Source of the DNA: Promethearchaeota archaeon
GTDB lineage: Archaea > Asgardarchaeota > Lokiarchaeia > Sigynarchaeales > SOKP01
DNA: 5,744 nt
Direction of reading: 5' to 3'
NCBI GenBank assembly: GCA_030605085.1
Contig: JAUWBH010000227.1
Location: 1 to 5,744, forward strand
In this document: positions 1-4,887 of the stretch, one piece after another
Layout of the letters: every line of letters begins with the position of its first letter
Numbering within the stretch: position 1 is the first letter of the stretch
Notes under the pieces: generated by a model
Told to the model about the DNA's origin: nothing
What the model saw: the letters and a program-made list of their open reading frames with translations, nothing else
The model's database searches: none
Position numbers and translations under genes: made by a program

Positions 1-143
1 TGTGGATTCCTAATTCATCGAAAACAGCTCAACAAGATTCGGGAATCGTGCTGAGTCTTACATTTTCTCCAAAGGCTTAACTTCCCGCTATTCCATCGGT
101 AGAATTCTGTTTCTTTTTGTAGTCGTTGGTTATCCGACCAAAG
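1..143 (-). ncRNA. Possible structured RNA, cut by the window edge
   Basis: This block is about 40% GC, while the 90 bases to its right are near 15-20%; in AT-rich archaea such a step often marks a stable RNA. No reading frame has a start codon and useful length. Two hairpins are visible: 28-55 (seven-base arms, one mismatch, a four-base inner stem, CGGG/CCCG loop) and 126-141 (TTGGT/ACCAA). The larger one pairs better on the minus strand, where one mismatch becomes G-U. A TTTAAATA box on the minus strand at 164-171 would place a start near 140-143, exactly at the GC step. I do not recognise the family. It is not SRP RNA, RNase P RNA or 5S rRNA by their usual motifs. The 3' end lies outside the window. 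Confidence 0.3.
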
Positions 144-160
144 AGTAGGAATTAATTAAA

Positions 161-171
161 ATATATTTAAA
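161..171 (-). promoter_or_regulatory. TATA-like box for the 1-143 unit
   Basis: Read on the minus strand this gives TTTAAATATAT, close to the archaeal TATA consensus, about 25-27 bases before the jump in GC content at about 143. It follows directly after the T9 run that could end ridA transcription. No clear purine-rich BRE is seen. Confidence 0.35.
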
Positions 172-179
172 GAGAATTT

Positions 180-188
180 AAAAAAAAA
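180..188 (-). terminator. U9 tract, likely end of the ridA transcript
   Basis: Nine consecutive A on the plus strand read as T9 on the minus strand, about 100 bases after the ridA stop codon. Archaeal polymerase commonly terminates at U-rich runs without needing a hairpin. This is the longest T run downstream of ridA. Confidence 0.4.
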
Positions 189-229
189 GAGTGCGAAGAT
201 TTAGTGAATTCTCCTAAAGCTCAATTCAT

Positions 230-250
230 CACCTTCCTGAAGAGAAGGTG
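230..250. repeat. Perfect 7-bp hairpin in the ridA 3' region
   Basis: CACCTTC at 230-236 and GAAGGTG at 244-250 form a perfect inverted repeat with a 7-base loop. On the plus strand it is followed by TTTT, so it would look like a Rho-independent terminator for rightward transcription. On the minus strand it lies in the ridA 3' untranslated region. No plus-strand gene to its left is identified, so a role in ridA mRNA end formation or stability is equally possible. Confidence 0.45.
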
Positions 251-287
251 TTTTCTTGAGCAGTCAGGATAAAATTTTCAATTCCAA

Positions 288-677
288 CTATGGAAGTAGT
301 GCAGTAATTTCTATTTCTATATCGATATTTTTAAGTGGGGAAGTGGCTTGTATCGTAACTCTGGCAGGTTCTTGACCTTTTTTAAAATATTTCTGATAAA
401 CTTGATTCATTTTGTCGAAATCGCTTATATCTCTCATGTAAATAACGACTTTTAATATATCGTCCATAGTGGCTCCAGTAGATTCAAGTAGGAATTTTAT
501 ATTCTCCAAGCTCTGTTTAGTCTGTTCAATAATATTGCCGTCAAGTATCTTATTAGTCTTTAAATCCACTGAAAGCTGACTCGAAAGGAATAATAAGTTA
601 CCCGCTTTTACGACGTGGTTAAATGGTGCTGTCGGAGTTTTAATTCCATTGATTTTAATAATTTCTTTTTTTATCAT
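288..677 (-). CDS. ridA: RidA/YjgF/UK114-family enamine/imine deaminase
   Basis: RidA-family enzymes hydrolyse reactive enamine/imine intermediates such as 2-aminoacrylate released by PLP-dependent dehydratases. They work in the cytosol as trimers with the active site between subunits. The 129-aa length is the family norm. The substrate-binding arginine is present (PARVTIQ, Arg106) and is followed 15 residues later by Glu121 in IEIEI, matching Arg105/Glu120 of the E. coli enzyme by my alignment from memory. Other family features are the SSQL strand near residue 32, the QSLENI helix near 55-60 and the DILKVVIYMRD strand at 73-83. The start at 677 is supported by GGGTGAG (683-689, minus strand), a good archaeal ribosome site five bases upstream of the ATG. 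The gene is divergent from the HIRAN gene and stands alone on this strand. Confidence 0.93.
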   Translation of the reverse strand: MIKKEIIKINGIKTPTAPFNHVVKAGNLLFLSSQLSVDLKTNKILDGNIIEQTKQSLENIKFLLESTGATMDDILKVVIYMRDISDFDKMNQVYQKYFKKGQEPARVTIQATSPLKNIDIEIEITALLP

Positions 678-682
678 TACAA

Positions 683-689
683 CTCACCC
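683..689 (-). promoter_or_regulatory. Ribosome binding site of ridA
   Basis: GGGTGAG on the minus strand lies five bases before the ATG and contains GGTGA, complementary to the archaeal 16S rRNA 3' end. It fixes the ridA start. It is the only clear Shine-Dalgarno site in the window; the other genes look leaderless or weakly led. Confidence 0.7.
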
Positions 690-707
690 AAAATGATTAT
701 AACTTGT

Positions 708-717
708 TATTTAATAA
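708..717 (-). promoter_or_regulatory. Candidate TATA box of ridA
   Basis: The minus strand reads as an ATTATTAAAT-like AT box centred near 713. A start about 26 bases downstream would fall near 687-690, giving a short leader that begins with the ribosome site. The whole 678-795 region is AT-rich, so this choice is tentative. Confidence 0.3.
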
Positions 718-763
718 TTTGTATCTTCATAGCGTTTCATAAAATTTTTTCTCTCTACAGATT

Positions 764-771
764 TTTATATA
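764..771 (+). promoter_or_regulatory. TATA box of the HIRAN gene, leaderless start
   Basis: TTTATATA is a full match to the archaeal TATA consensus and is centred about 28 bases before the ATG at 796. Transcription would start within a few bases of the start codon, giving a leaderless mRNA; no ribosome site precedes the ATG. Confidence 0.6.
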
Positions 772-795
772 ATTCATGAAGATTTAATTTTTGTC

Positions 796-1209
796 ATGGG
801 TGATAAATTAGAATATAACAAATATTATCATCTTCAAATCGTAGGCATATATTATACGGGTAATGGTGAATATTTATCTAAACTACCTTCTAAAACATTA
901 TTAGAATTAAAAACTGAACCCGATAATAAATTCGATAATTTTGCTATAAGTATTTGGCATCAAAATTATAAATTAGGATACTTACCCCGCAAAAAAAACA
1001 AACCGTTTTTCAATGCTCTGATAGAAAATATATATGAGCTTACATGCCTTTTAGGGCGTTATATTCCCAGCTCAAGAAAAACGAGTTACTATTCTAGCAG
1101 GGGAACTAAATTCCAACCAGAACGAGCAGACATTACTATTCACACGTATTCTTCTAAAATTGAATGGCGTCCTGCTATAATATATCCCGAGGATTCAATG
1201 GCATATTAA
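796..1209 (+). CDS. Stand-alone HIRAN-domain protein
   Basis: HIRAN domains are small OB-like modules. In eukaryotic HLTF and yeast Rad5 the domain is fused to a SWI2/SNF2 helicase, and in HLTF it binds the 3'-hydroxyl end of single-stranded DNA at stalled forks. Family features seen: an opening strand ending in VG (16-17), EPDN at 41-44, Asp47 and Ala50 of the D-x-x-A motif, and a closing GYLPR (61-65). The domain covers about residues 10-90. The remaining 47 residues are polar, rich in Ser, Tyr and Arg, and unassigned. No helicase, nuclease or other catalytic domain is attached, so the protein may be a DNA-end adaptor for partners encoded elsewhere. The start is supported by the TATA box 28 bases upstream. 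The 474-aa gene follows after 97 bases but has its own likely promoter. A DNA role is inferred from the family, not shown here. Confidence 0.8.
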   Translation: MGDKLEYNKYYHLQIVGIYYTGNGEYLSKLPSKTLLELKTEPDNKFDNFAISIWHQNYKLGYLPRKKNKPFFNALIENIYELTCLLGRYIPSSRKTSYYSSRGTKFQPERADITIHTYSSKIEWRPAIIYPEDSMAY

Positions 1210-1214
1210 AAAGA

Positions 1215-1239
1215 TTTTTTATACAGAAAGGAATTTTTT
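1215..1239 (+). terminator. Two T6 tracts after the HIRAN gene
   Basis: Two runs of six T (1215-1220 and 1234-1239) follow the stop codon within 30 bases. U-rich runs like these are typical archaeal termination sites and suggest that the HIRAN gene and the next gene are separate transcripts. Confidence 0.4.
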
Positions 1240-1262
1240 ATTTATTGAAACATAATTTTATT

Positions 1263-1285
1263 ATCTAATTTAGATATAAATCTAA
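1263..1285 (+). promoter_or_regulatory. Promoter with three alternating ATCTAA/TTAGAT half-sites
   Basis: ATCTAA (1263-1268), TTAGAT (1270-1275) and ATCTAA (1280-1285) form two overlapping inverted repeats sharing the middle arm. The segment GATATAAA (1273-1280) is TATA-like and centred about 30 bases before the ATG at 1307, so the half-sites flank and overlap the likely promoter. A dimeric repressor site is possible, but AT-rich DNA makes such repeats easier to find by chance. Confidence 0.35.
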
Positions 1286-1306
1286 TATATATAATATTGT
1301 ATAGTT

Positions 1307-2731
1307 ATGCTCTTAGAAGAATATCTAGAGATAATCGAATCTCTAAAATCAGGAGATATATTAGAAATTAAACAAAGTATAGATCATTTTAATAGAGATA
1401 ATCGTTCTGATTTATCTAAATCTTCACACAACAAAAAATTTAAAGAGGAACTGGAAAAAAGTTATTATAAAGCGCTTTCTAATTTCCTTGCATCGATGCG
1501 ATTCGAAGAATTTAGACAGTTATTTAATTATTCTGATAAACTAGAAATTTTCGTTGATGTTAAAAAAATTCCGTTAAGATTCAAAATAATATCTGATTTA
1601 CACTTGTTGGGTATACAATCAGGACAAATAGGGAATATCTTTAAGATCATAAAAATTTTTAACGAATATAATTTGTTTGAAAGAGATTTCACTAGTGAGG
1701 AATTAGAATTAATAGAAACTATCAAAAAAGATAAAATGCTTGTATCAAATTTAAAAGACTTGTTTGGAAAGGTATCAAATTCGTTAATATTTTACGCATG
1801 TAAAATTATACCTAAAGATCTATACCTCCTCTATAAAAATAGTTTTGCTGATGATATTTTTGCAAGAAATTACAATAACTTGGGTTTTCTGTTAAAATAT
1901 TTCAATAGATATTCTGTTTATGGACTTAGCGTTGAGAAATTGGGAAAAGTCCAAGATTTTATTAACTGTTTTGAATGGAATTATACGCCTGTGAAAAATA
2001 AAAAAGTCAATGAAGATCCGAAGCTTATTACATTTAGATTTAAAAGTAAAACACATTTAGTTTCAATAAATAATATCTTAAATAATTACGATAAAATTAT
2101 AGGAAATAAAGAACGATATAAATTCTATAGCCTTTCAATGGTATTGCTAGGCGGTTTGGGCCCACAGGGACATGGTTTTACGTATTCAACACCTAAAGGT
2201 GAAGTAATAGAAATTTGTAGCGATATTAAGGAGAACGATGCTATAATTATAAAATACAAACAATTCTTAAAACAGCAGTTTCTAGCAAGGCTGAGAAAGG
2301 AGATGACTTATAAATGTATTGATGATATTATCATCCAAAAAATAATAAATTATCTTTTGGAAATAATAAACGATAAGGAAATTATTAATTATTACAAAAA
2401 AGAAACCATTTTAAAACAGATCAACTATTTCTTGAGCGAAAATCTAGAATCTTACTATAATTCCGATGTAGAGCTTCAAGATTTAAAGAAAAAAATCTCA
2501 AATGCGATAAAAATTATCTTAAGACCCATAAAAATGATAGATCAATTTAAATGTAGAATGGATTTAGTTGATAATGACAAAATTCGATCAGAGGATATCG
2601 CAAAATTAACCAGTTTAAGGGGTAAATCACATTTTGATGTTTTAAGAGAAAGATATTTCTTTCAAAACGAAATAAAATGGTTTTTTAAAGACTACGCTGG
2701 TGAACTGTTGAAATTAGAAAGTAGATTTTAA
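1307..2731 (+). CDS. 474-aa protein of unknown family, largely helical
   Basis: I do not recognise this protein. It is lysine-, isoleucine- and asparagine-rich, with no signal peptide and no clear membrane span, so it is probably cytosolic. Residues 1-220 look like a series of amphipathic helices. Residues about 240-315 appear to be a compact alpha/beta part holding the most distinctive stretch: a glycine-rich LGGLGPQGHGFTYSTPKGEV (281-300), followed by IEICSD and EN-AIIIKYKQF. Gly282, Gly283, Gly285, His289 and the STPKGE turn look like functional residues. Residues 320-474 return to long helices ending in an aromatic FFKDYAGELLK segment. The start at 1307 has a TATA-like site about 30 bases upstream and little or no leader. 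No catalytic motif of a known nuclease, ATPase or protease is complete. Its position after the HIRAN gene is the only functional clue. Confidence 0.85.
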   Translation: MLLEEYLEIIESLKSGDILEIKQSIDHFNRDNRSDLSKSSHNKKFKEELEKSYYKALSNFLASMRFEEFRQLFNYSDKLEIFVDVKKIPLRFKIISDLHLLGIQSGQIGNIFKIIKIFNEYNLFERDFTSEELELIETIKKDKMLVSNLKDLFGKVSNSLIFYACKIIPKDLYLLYKNSFADDIFARNYNNLGFLLKYFNRYSVYGLSVEKLGKVQDFINCFEWNYTPVKNKKVNEDPKLITFRFKSKTHLVSINNILNNYDKIIGNKERYKFYSLSMVLLGGLGPQGHGFTYSTPKGEVIEICSDIKENDAIIIKYKQFLKQQFLARLRKEMTYKCIDDIIIQKIINYLLEIINDKEIINYYKKETILKQINYFLSENLESYYNSDVELQDLKKKISNAIKIILRPIKMIDQFKCRMDLVDNDKIRSEDIAKLTSLRGKSHFDVLRERYFFQNEIKWFFKDYAGELLKLESRF

Positions 2732-2759
2732 CTTAATAAAATTATATCTCTACAAAATA

Positions 2760-2768
2760 TTTTTTTTT
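2760..2768 (+). terminator. T9 tract after the 474-aa gene
   Basis: Nine T lie about 30 bases after the stop codon at 2731, preceded by AT-rich DNA without a strong hairpin. This fits an archaeal U-tract terminator. Confidence 0.5.
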
Positions 2769-2773
2769 GCTAA

Positions 2774-2783
2774 TATTTATAAA
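2774..2783 (+). promoter_or_regulatory. TATA box pointing into the antisense side of tRNA-Pro
   Basis: TATTTATAAA contains TTTATAAA, a very good archaeal TATA sequence, just after the T9 terminator. A start 22-27 bases downstream would fall around 2800-2808, at the sharp change into the G-rich segment. No gene begins there on the plus strand apart from an 11-codon mini-ORF, so it may drive a short noncoding RNA antisense to the tRNA-Pro trailer and tRNA, or may be chance in AT-rich DNA. Confidence 0.35.
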
Positions 2784-2797
2784 GTAAAAACAAATAG

Positions 2798-2815
2798 TGG
2801 GAGAGGGGGGATGTG
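2798..2815 (-). repeat. Imperfect copy of the tRNA-Pro 3' end
   Basis: These 18 bases match 2871-2888 at 16 positions (mismatches at 2807/2880 and 2813/2886), in direct orientation, 73 bp apart. The matched segment of the tRNA runs from its discriminator base through the 3' acceptor strand into the T arm. Duplicated tRNA 3' ends are the usual scar of integrases that target tRNA genes, but only 55 bases lie between the copies and no integrase is in view. A slipped duplication or chance in a G-rich stretch is also possible. Confidence 0.45.
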
Positions 2816-2870
2816 TTCCTGCTTGAGGAATCCTCCAAGTCGTTAATCTTATGTTTCTTTAGGATTTTAA

Positions 2871-2974
2871 TGGGAGAGGAGGGATTTGAACCCCCGACCA
2901 CTCGGCCCCCAGCCGATTGGATTTAGCAAGATTAATTCTTACTAATGTATCATACCAAGCTAGACCACCCTCCC
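2871..2974 (-). tRNA. tRNA-Pro, anticodon GGG, with one intron
   Basis: On the minus strand the gene folds as a full tRNA. The acceptor stem GGGAGGG pairs with CTCTCCC (one G-U) and the discriminator is A. A four-base D stem closes a loop with AGCTTGGTA. The anticodon stem CTCGG/CCGAG is perfect once a 30-base intron is removed, with loop CTGGGGG and anticodon GGG at 2908-2910. The variable loop is TGGTC, and the T arm is GGGGG, TTCAAAT, CCCTC with one G-U. The mature length is 74 and no CCA is encoded. G37 next to the anticodon fits proline tRNAs. There is no TATA box directly upstream; the nearest good one is at 3052-3060, which implies a leader of about 55 bases to be removed by RNase P. 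Confidence 0.93.
2917..2946 (-). other. Noncanonical tRNA intron between positions 27 and 28
   Basis: The 30-base intron interrupts the first pair of the anticodon stem instead of the usual 37/38 site. Its core is a nine-pair hairpin, TTAGTAAGA with TCTTGCTAA (one G-U), around an ATTAA loop. Outside this lies a three-base bulge cut as AC|A on the 5' side. A short helix follows, of exon TGAT against intron ATCC (three pairs and one mismatch), then a bulge cut as AA|T on the 3' side. Both cuts fall at the same place in their bulges, as the archaeal splicing endonuclease requires, although the helix is relaxed. Placing C at position 27 is what restores the C27-G43 pair, which decides the splice site. 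Confidence 0.8.
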
Positions 2975-2994
2975 GTTCGATTAGCTAGGATTGT

Positions 2995-3027
2995 GCGTAT
3001 TCGAACCGATTTGGTTAACGAGTATGC
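2995..3027. repeat. Long hairpin in the tRNA-Pro 5' leader
   Basis: GCGTATTCG (2995-3003) pairs with CGAGTATGC (3019-3027), and AACC (3004-3007) pairs with GGTT (3013-3016) around a GATTT loop, with a two-base AA bulge at 3017-3018. That makes 13 pairs. Two of them are G-U on the plus strand and become A-C mismatches on the minus strand, so the fold is better as plus-strand RNA, opposite to the tRNA. It lies right where a transcript from the 3052-3060 box would begin. Function unknown. Confidence 0.45.
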
Positions 3028-3051
3028 CTTATTTCCCTTAGAGAGAAAGTG

Positions 3052-3060
3052 TTTAAAAAT
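3052..3060 (-). promoter_or_regulatory. Candidate TATA box of tRNA-Pro
   Basis: The minus strand reads ATTTTTAAA here, a fair TATA match. A start about 25 bases downstream falls near 3028-3032, at the edge of the GC-richer leader that holds the 2995-3027 hairpin. No better box lies closer to the tRNA. Confidence 0.4.
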
Positions 3061-3190
3061 TGTAAAGAACAAGATTAAAAATTGTTATTAAAATTTATTA
3101 TTAACTAACCTTATTATTTTTATGAATAACTTTTTAATTTTTTTAGAGAGTATTAAAAATAGTTAAAGAAAGTTTTAAATTGGATTTTTT
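3061..3190. other. AT-rich intergenic region
   Basis: This stretch is nearly all A and T and carries no ORF or RNA signature. A TATTAAAAAT run at 3151-3160, centred about 35 bases before the ATG at 3191, is the best candidate promoter for the zinc-site protein, giving a leader of roughly nine bases. Nothing else is seen in it. Confidence 0.3.
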
Positions 3191-4030
3191 ATGACTGATC
3201 GATACAAAAAAATAGAGGTAACTTGCCCTTTTTGTAATACATCCAAGATCCTTGATATTCCAACTGCATTATTTCTTCAAAAACAATCTAGAATAATCAA
3301 TATTCAAGTTTCTCTGGGAGCGGTGTGTTCTGACCATCGATTCGTAATTTTCTTAGACACTAATGGCACGGTTCGAGGATATGAAAGAATTGATGTTAAT
3401 ATAGTTGAGCCTCAGATGGACATTGAAAGAGAAGGCGTGAGATTATTAACACTAAATAATTGGATTAAAATATTTGGAACTTATAGTCTCTTTAGTTTAT
3501 TACACGCAAAAATATTTAATTATCCTATATTTATCGTAATAGACAAAAACGAAGATTTAGAATATAATTCTGATAACTTGAATTCATTTGGCAATCTTAT
3601 ATTACCAGAGAGATATAGAGGCGGGAGAACGATACATTTATATGAAGAATCAGATTACGATAATATTGAGCTTAATATAAAGGATGGGCTATTATTAGAT
3701 ATGCGTTTGCACATTTCAAAAATTCCTTGGGACGAGAAATTAAAGTTTGAAGAATTTCTTGTAGAAAAAGCTTTGGAAATCATTAACGAGCAAGAACAAT
3801 TAGTTCTCATCCAACAAATAATCTCAAAATTTATTGATGAAGCTGAATGTGCGTTAACTATCCTTGAAGTTGTAAGTCAAATTTCGAAAAAAGAGCTGAT
3901 AAAAGAGATTTCGAGAAAAATAATGACACAAAAAATTAATAATTATCGGTTAAATCTAATAATCGAGTTTATTAACCGTAGATTTTCACCTAAATTAACA
4001 GCTAAAATTGGTAAATTAAAGAAAATATGA
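3191..4030 (+). CDS. 279-aa protein with N-terminal C2CH zinc-finger domain
   Basis: The first 70 residues look like a small zinc domain: Cys12-x2-Cys15 (TCPFC), a linker, then Cys46-x2-His49, followed by RFVIFLDTNGTVRGYERID (50-68). I associate this pattern (CPFC near the start, then C-x2-H-F-x-x-F-x-D and VRGY-x-x-x-D) with a recurrent but uncharacterised domain of Asgard archaea; that is recollection, not a search result. Residues 85-125 contain a hydrophobic helix and strand (FSLLHAKIFNYPIFIVID), and residues 185-279 are long charged helices that could form a coiled bundle. No signal peptide is seen. The start is fixed because the zinc site begins at residue 12 and no other Met occurs before residue 76. 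It is flanked by about 160-bp gaps or more, so it is probably transcribed alone. Function unknown; an adaptor role is a guess. Confidence 0.85.
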   Translation: MTDRYKKIEVTCPFCNTSKILDIPTALFLQKQSRIINIQVSLGAVCSDHRFVIFLDTNGTVRGYERIDVNIVEPQMDIEREGVRLLTLNNWIKIFGTYSLFSLLHAKIFNYPIFIVIDKNEDLEYNSDNLNSFGNLILPERYRGGRTIHLYEESDYDNIELNIKDGLLLDMRLHISKIPWDEKLKFEEFLVEKALEIINEQEQLVLIQQIISKFIDEAECALTILEVVSQISKKELIKEISRKIMTQKINNYRLNLIIEFINRRFSPKLTAKIGKLKKI

Positions 4031-4131
4031 AGATCTCGATTGTTTAGTTTTCAAAATTAAGAAAATTACATTTATGACATCGTATATTTAAAATGCATAT
4101 AACAAATAATCCTTATTTTTCTTACTCAAAA

Positions 4132-4140
4132 TTTTTATAT
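4132..4140 (+). promoter_or_regulatory. Candidate TATA box of the srp19-hypA operon
   Basis: TTTTTATAT centred about 54 bases before the srp19 ATG would give a leader of about 28 bases. A second AT run at 4153-4162 lies nearer the start and would give a short leader of about seven bases. The sequence does not decide between them, and no ribosome site precedes the ATG. Confidence 0.3.
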
Positions 4141-4189
4141 TCTTTAGAAGGTTTTTTATTTTAATAGTAAATACTTCAAGCAATAGTTA

Positions 4190-4486
4190 ATGAGATCTAA
4201 AAAGCCATTTCTAATTTTTTGGCCTCAATATTTCGACGCAAAAAGAAGCAGAGGCAATGGAAGGCGCCTTTCTAAGATGTTAGCTATAGAAAAAGTTACG
4301 ACTACTGAAATCGTTAAAGCCGCCAGAAGGTTAGGCTATGCCGCTGAAAAAGAGGGGAATTATCGATATCCCAAAACTTGGTGGGAGGATCCAGGAAGAG
4401 TGGTAATTAATACTAAGGGTAAAAAAAAATCTAAAGTGATTTTAGAAGTAGCTAAAGAAATCAGAAAAATGCGGGGAAAAAATTAA
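4190..4486 (+). CDS. srp19: Signal recognition particle protein SRP19
   Basis: SRP19 binds the tips of helices 6 and 8 of 7S RNA and arranges the RNA so that SRP54 can bind, which is needed for targeting secretory and membrane proteins. The 98-aa length is typical of archaea. Family landmarks are all present: the opening WPQYFD (11-16), the basic SRGNGRR RNA-binding turn (20-26), the helix ending in RRLGY (46-50), and PKTWWEDPGRV (61-71), whose WW and PGRV are nearly invariant. The C-terminus is a basic helix rich in Lys and Arg. The start at 4190 leaves eight residues before the first conserved strand, as expected. hypA begins five bases after the stop, suggesting cotranscription, though the two functions are unrelated. 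Confidence 0.95.
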   Translation: MRSKKPFLIFWPQYFDAKRSRGNGRRLSKMLAIEKVTTTEIVKAARRLGYAAEKEGNYRYPKTWWEDPGRVVINTKGKKKSKVILEVAKEIRKMRGKN

Positions 4487-4491
4487 TAACT

Positions 4492-4863
4492 ATGCACGAA
4501 TTTTCTTTTGCTTACAATATTTTCAAAGTAGCAGAGGCCACGGCAATAAAATATAATGCTAAAAAAATAACAGAAGTTTATCTCGAAATTGGTGAACTTA
4601 CATTAATAGTTCCAGACCTCCTTAAGCAATCGTTTAAAATGGCTACTACGGGTTCAATTGCAGAAGGAGCAGAATTAGTAATTGAAATAACCCCTGGAAA
4701 AATTAAATGCCGAGAGTGTAATAAAATCTCGACTGTGACCTTAAATGAAGAGGCTCAATTAACGGGACTTCAATTATTTCAATGTCAACATTGTAAAAGT
4801 AAAAATACTGAAATAATTGAAGGGAAAAAAGCTAATGTAAAAAATATTAAAATTCAGGAATAA
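4492..4863 (+). CDS. hypA: Nickel insertion protein HypA for NiFe-hydrogenase maturation
   Basis: HypA delivers nickel, with the GTPase HypB, to the precursor of the NiFe-hydrogenase large subunit. The protein begins with MHE; His2 and the N-terminal amine are nickel ligands, which fixes the start. IGELTLIVPD (33-42) and the G-S-IAEGA stretch (54-60) are family hallmarks. The structural zinc site is formed by Cys73-x2-Cys76 and Cys98-x2-Cys101. At 123 residues it is slightly longer than typical, the extra residues lying between the two zinc knuckles (77-97). No other hyp or hydrogenase gene is in the window, so its partners are encoded elsewhere. It is likely translated from the srp19 message, and no ribosome site of normal strength is seen in the short gap. 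The downstream genes converge on it. Confidence 0.95.
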   Translation: MHEFSFAYNIFKVAEATAIKYNAKKITEVYLEIGELTLIVPDLLKQSFKMATTGSIAEGAELVIEITPGKIKCRECNKISTVTLNEEAQLTGLQLFQCQHCKSKNTEIIEGKKANVKNIKIQE

Positions 4864-4887
4864 ATTTAAGGAAAATTCGATAACTCA

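Noticed and set aside
74..85. Minus-strand GGAAGTTAAGCC, identical to a well-conserved segment of 5S rRNA
   Set aside because: The preceding CCGAAC loop is absent and no helix I or II partner can be found, so a 5S rRNA call fails.
220..268. GTGATGA (C-box-like) and CTGA (D-box-like) near the ridA 3' end on the minus strand
   Set aside because: The CTGA lies before, not after, the C-like box and no second pair follows, so a C/D guide RNA cannot be built.
1589..1606. ISDLHL in the 474-aa protein, like the first metal motif of calcineurin-type phosphoesterases
   Set aside because: None of the later metal-binding motifs (GDxxD, GNHD, GHTH) is present and the surroundings look helical.
1528..1725. 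Minus-strand 65-codon frame inside the 474-aa gene
   Set aside because: It has no family match or promoter and lies within a solid gene; it is a shadow.
2811..2846. Eleven-codon ORF after a purine-rich stretch, downstream of a TATA box
   Set aside because: The purine run touches the ATG with no spacing and overlaps the tRNA-end repeat; there is too little to support a peptide.
2797..2870. Second, degenerate tRNA next to tRNA-Pro
   Set aside because: Only the last 18 bases resemble a tRNA; no T stem, anticodon arm or 5' acceptor strand can be formed.
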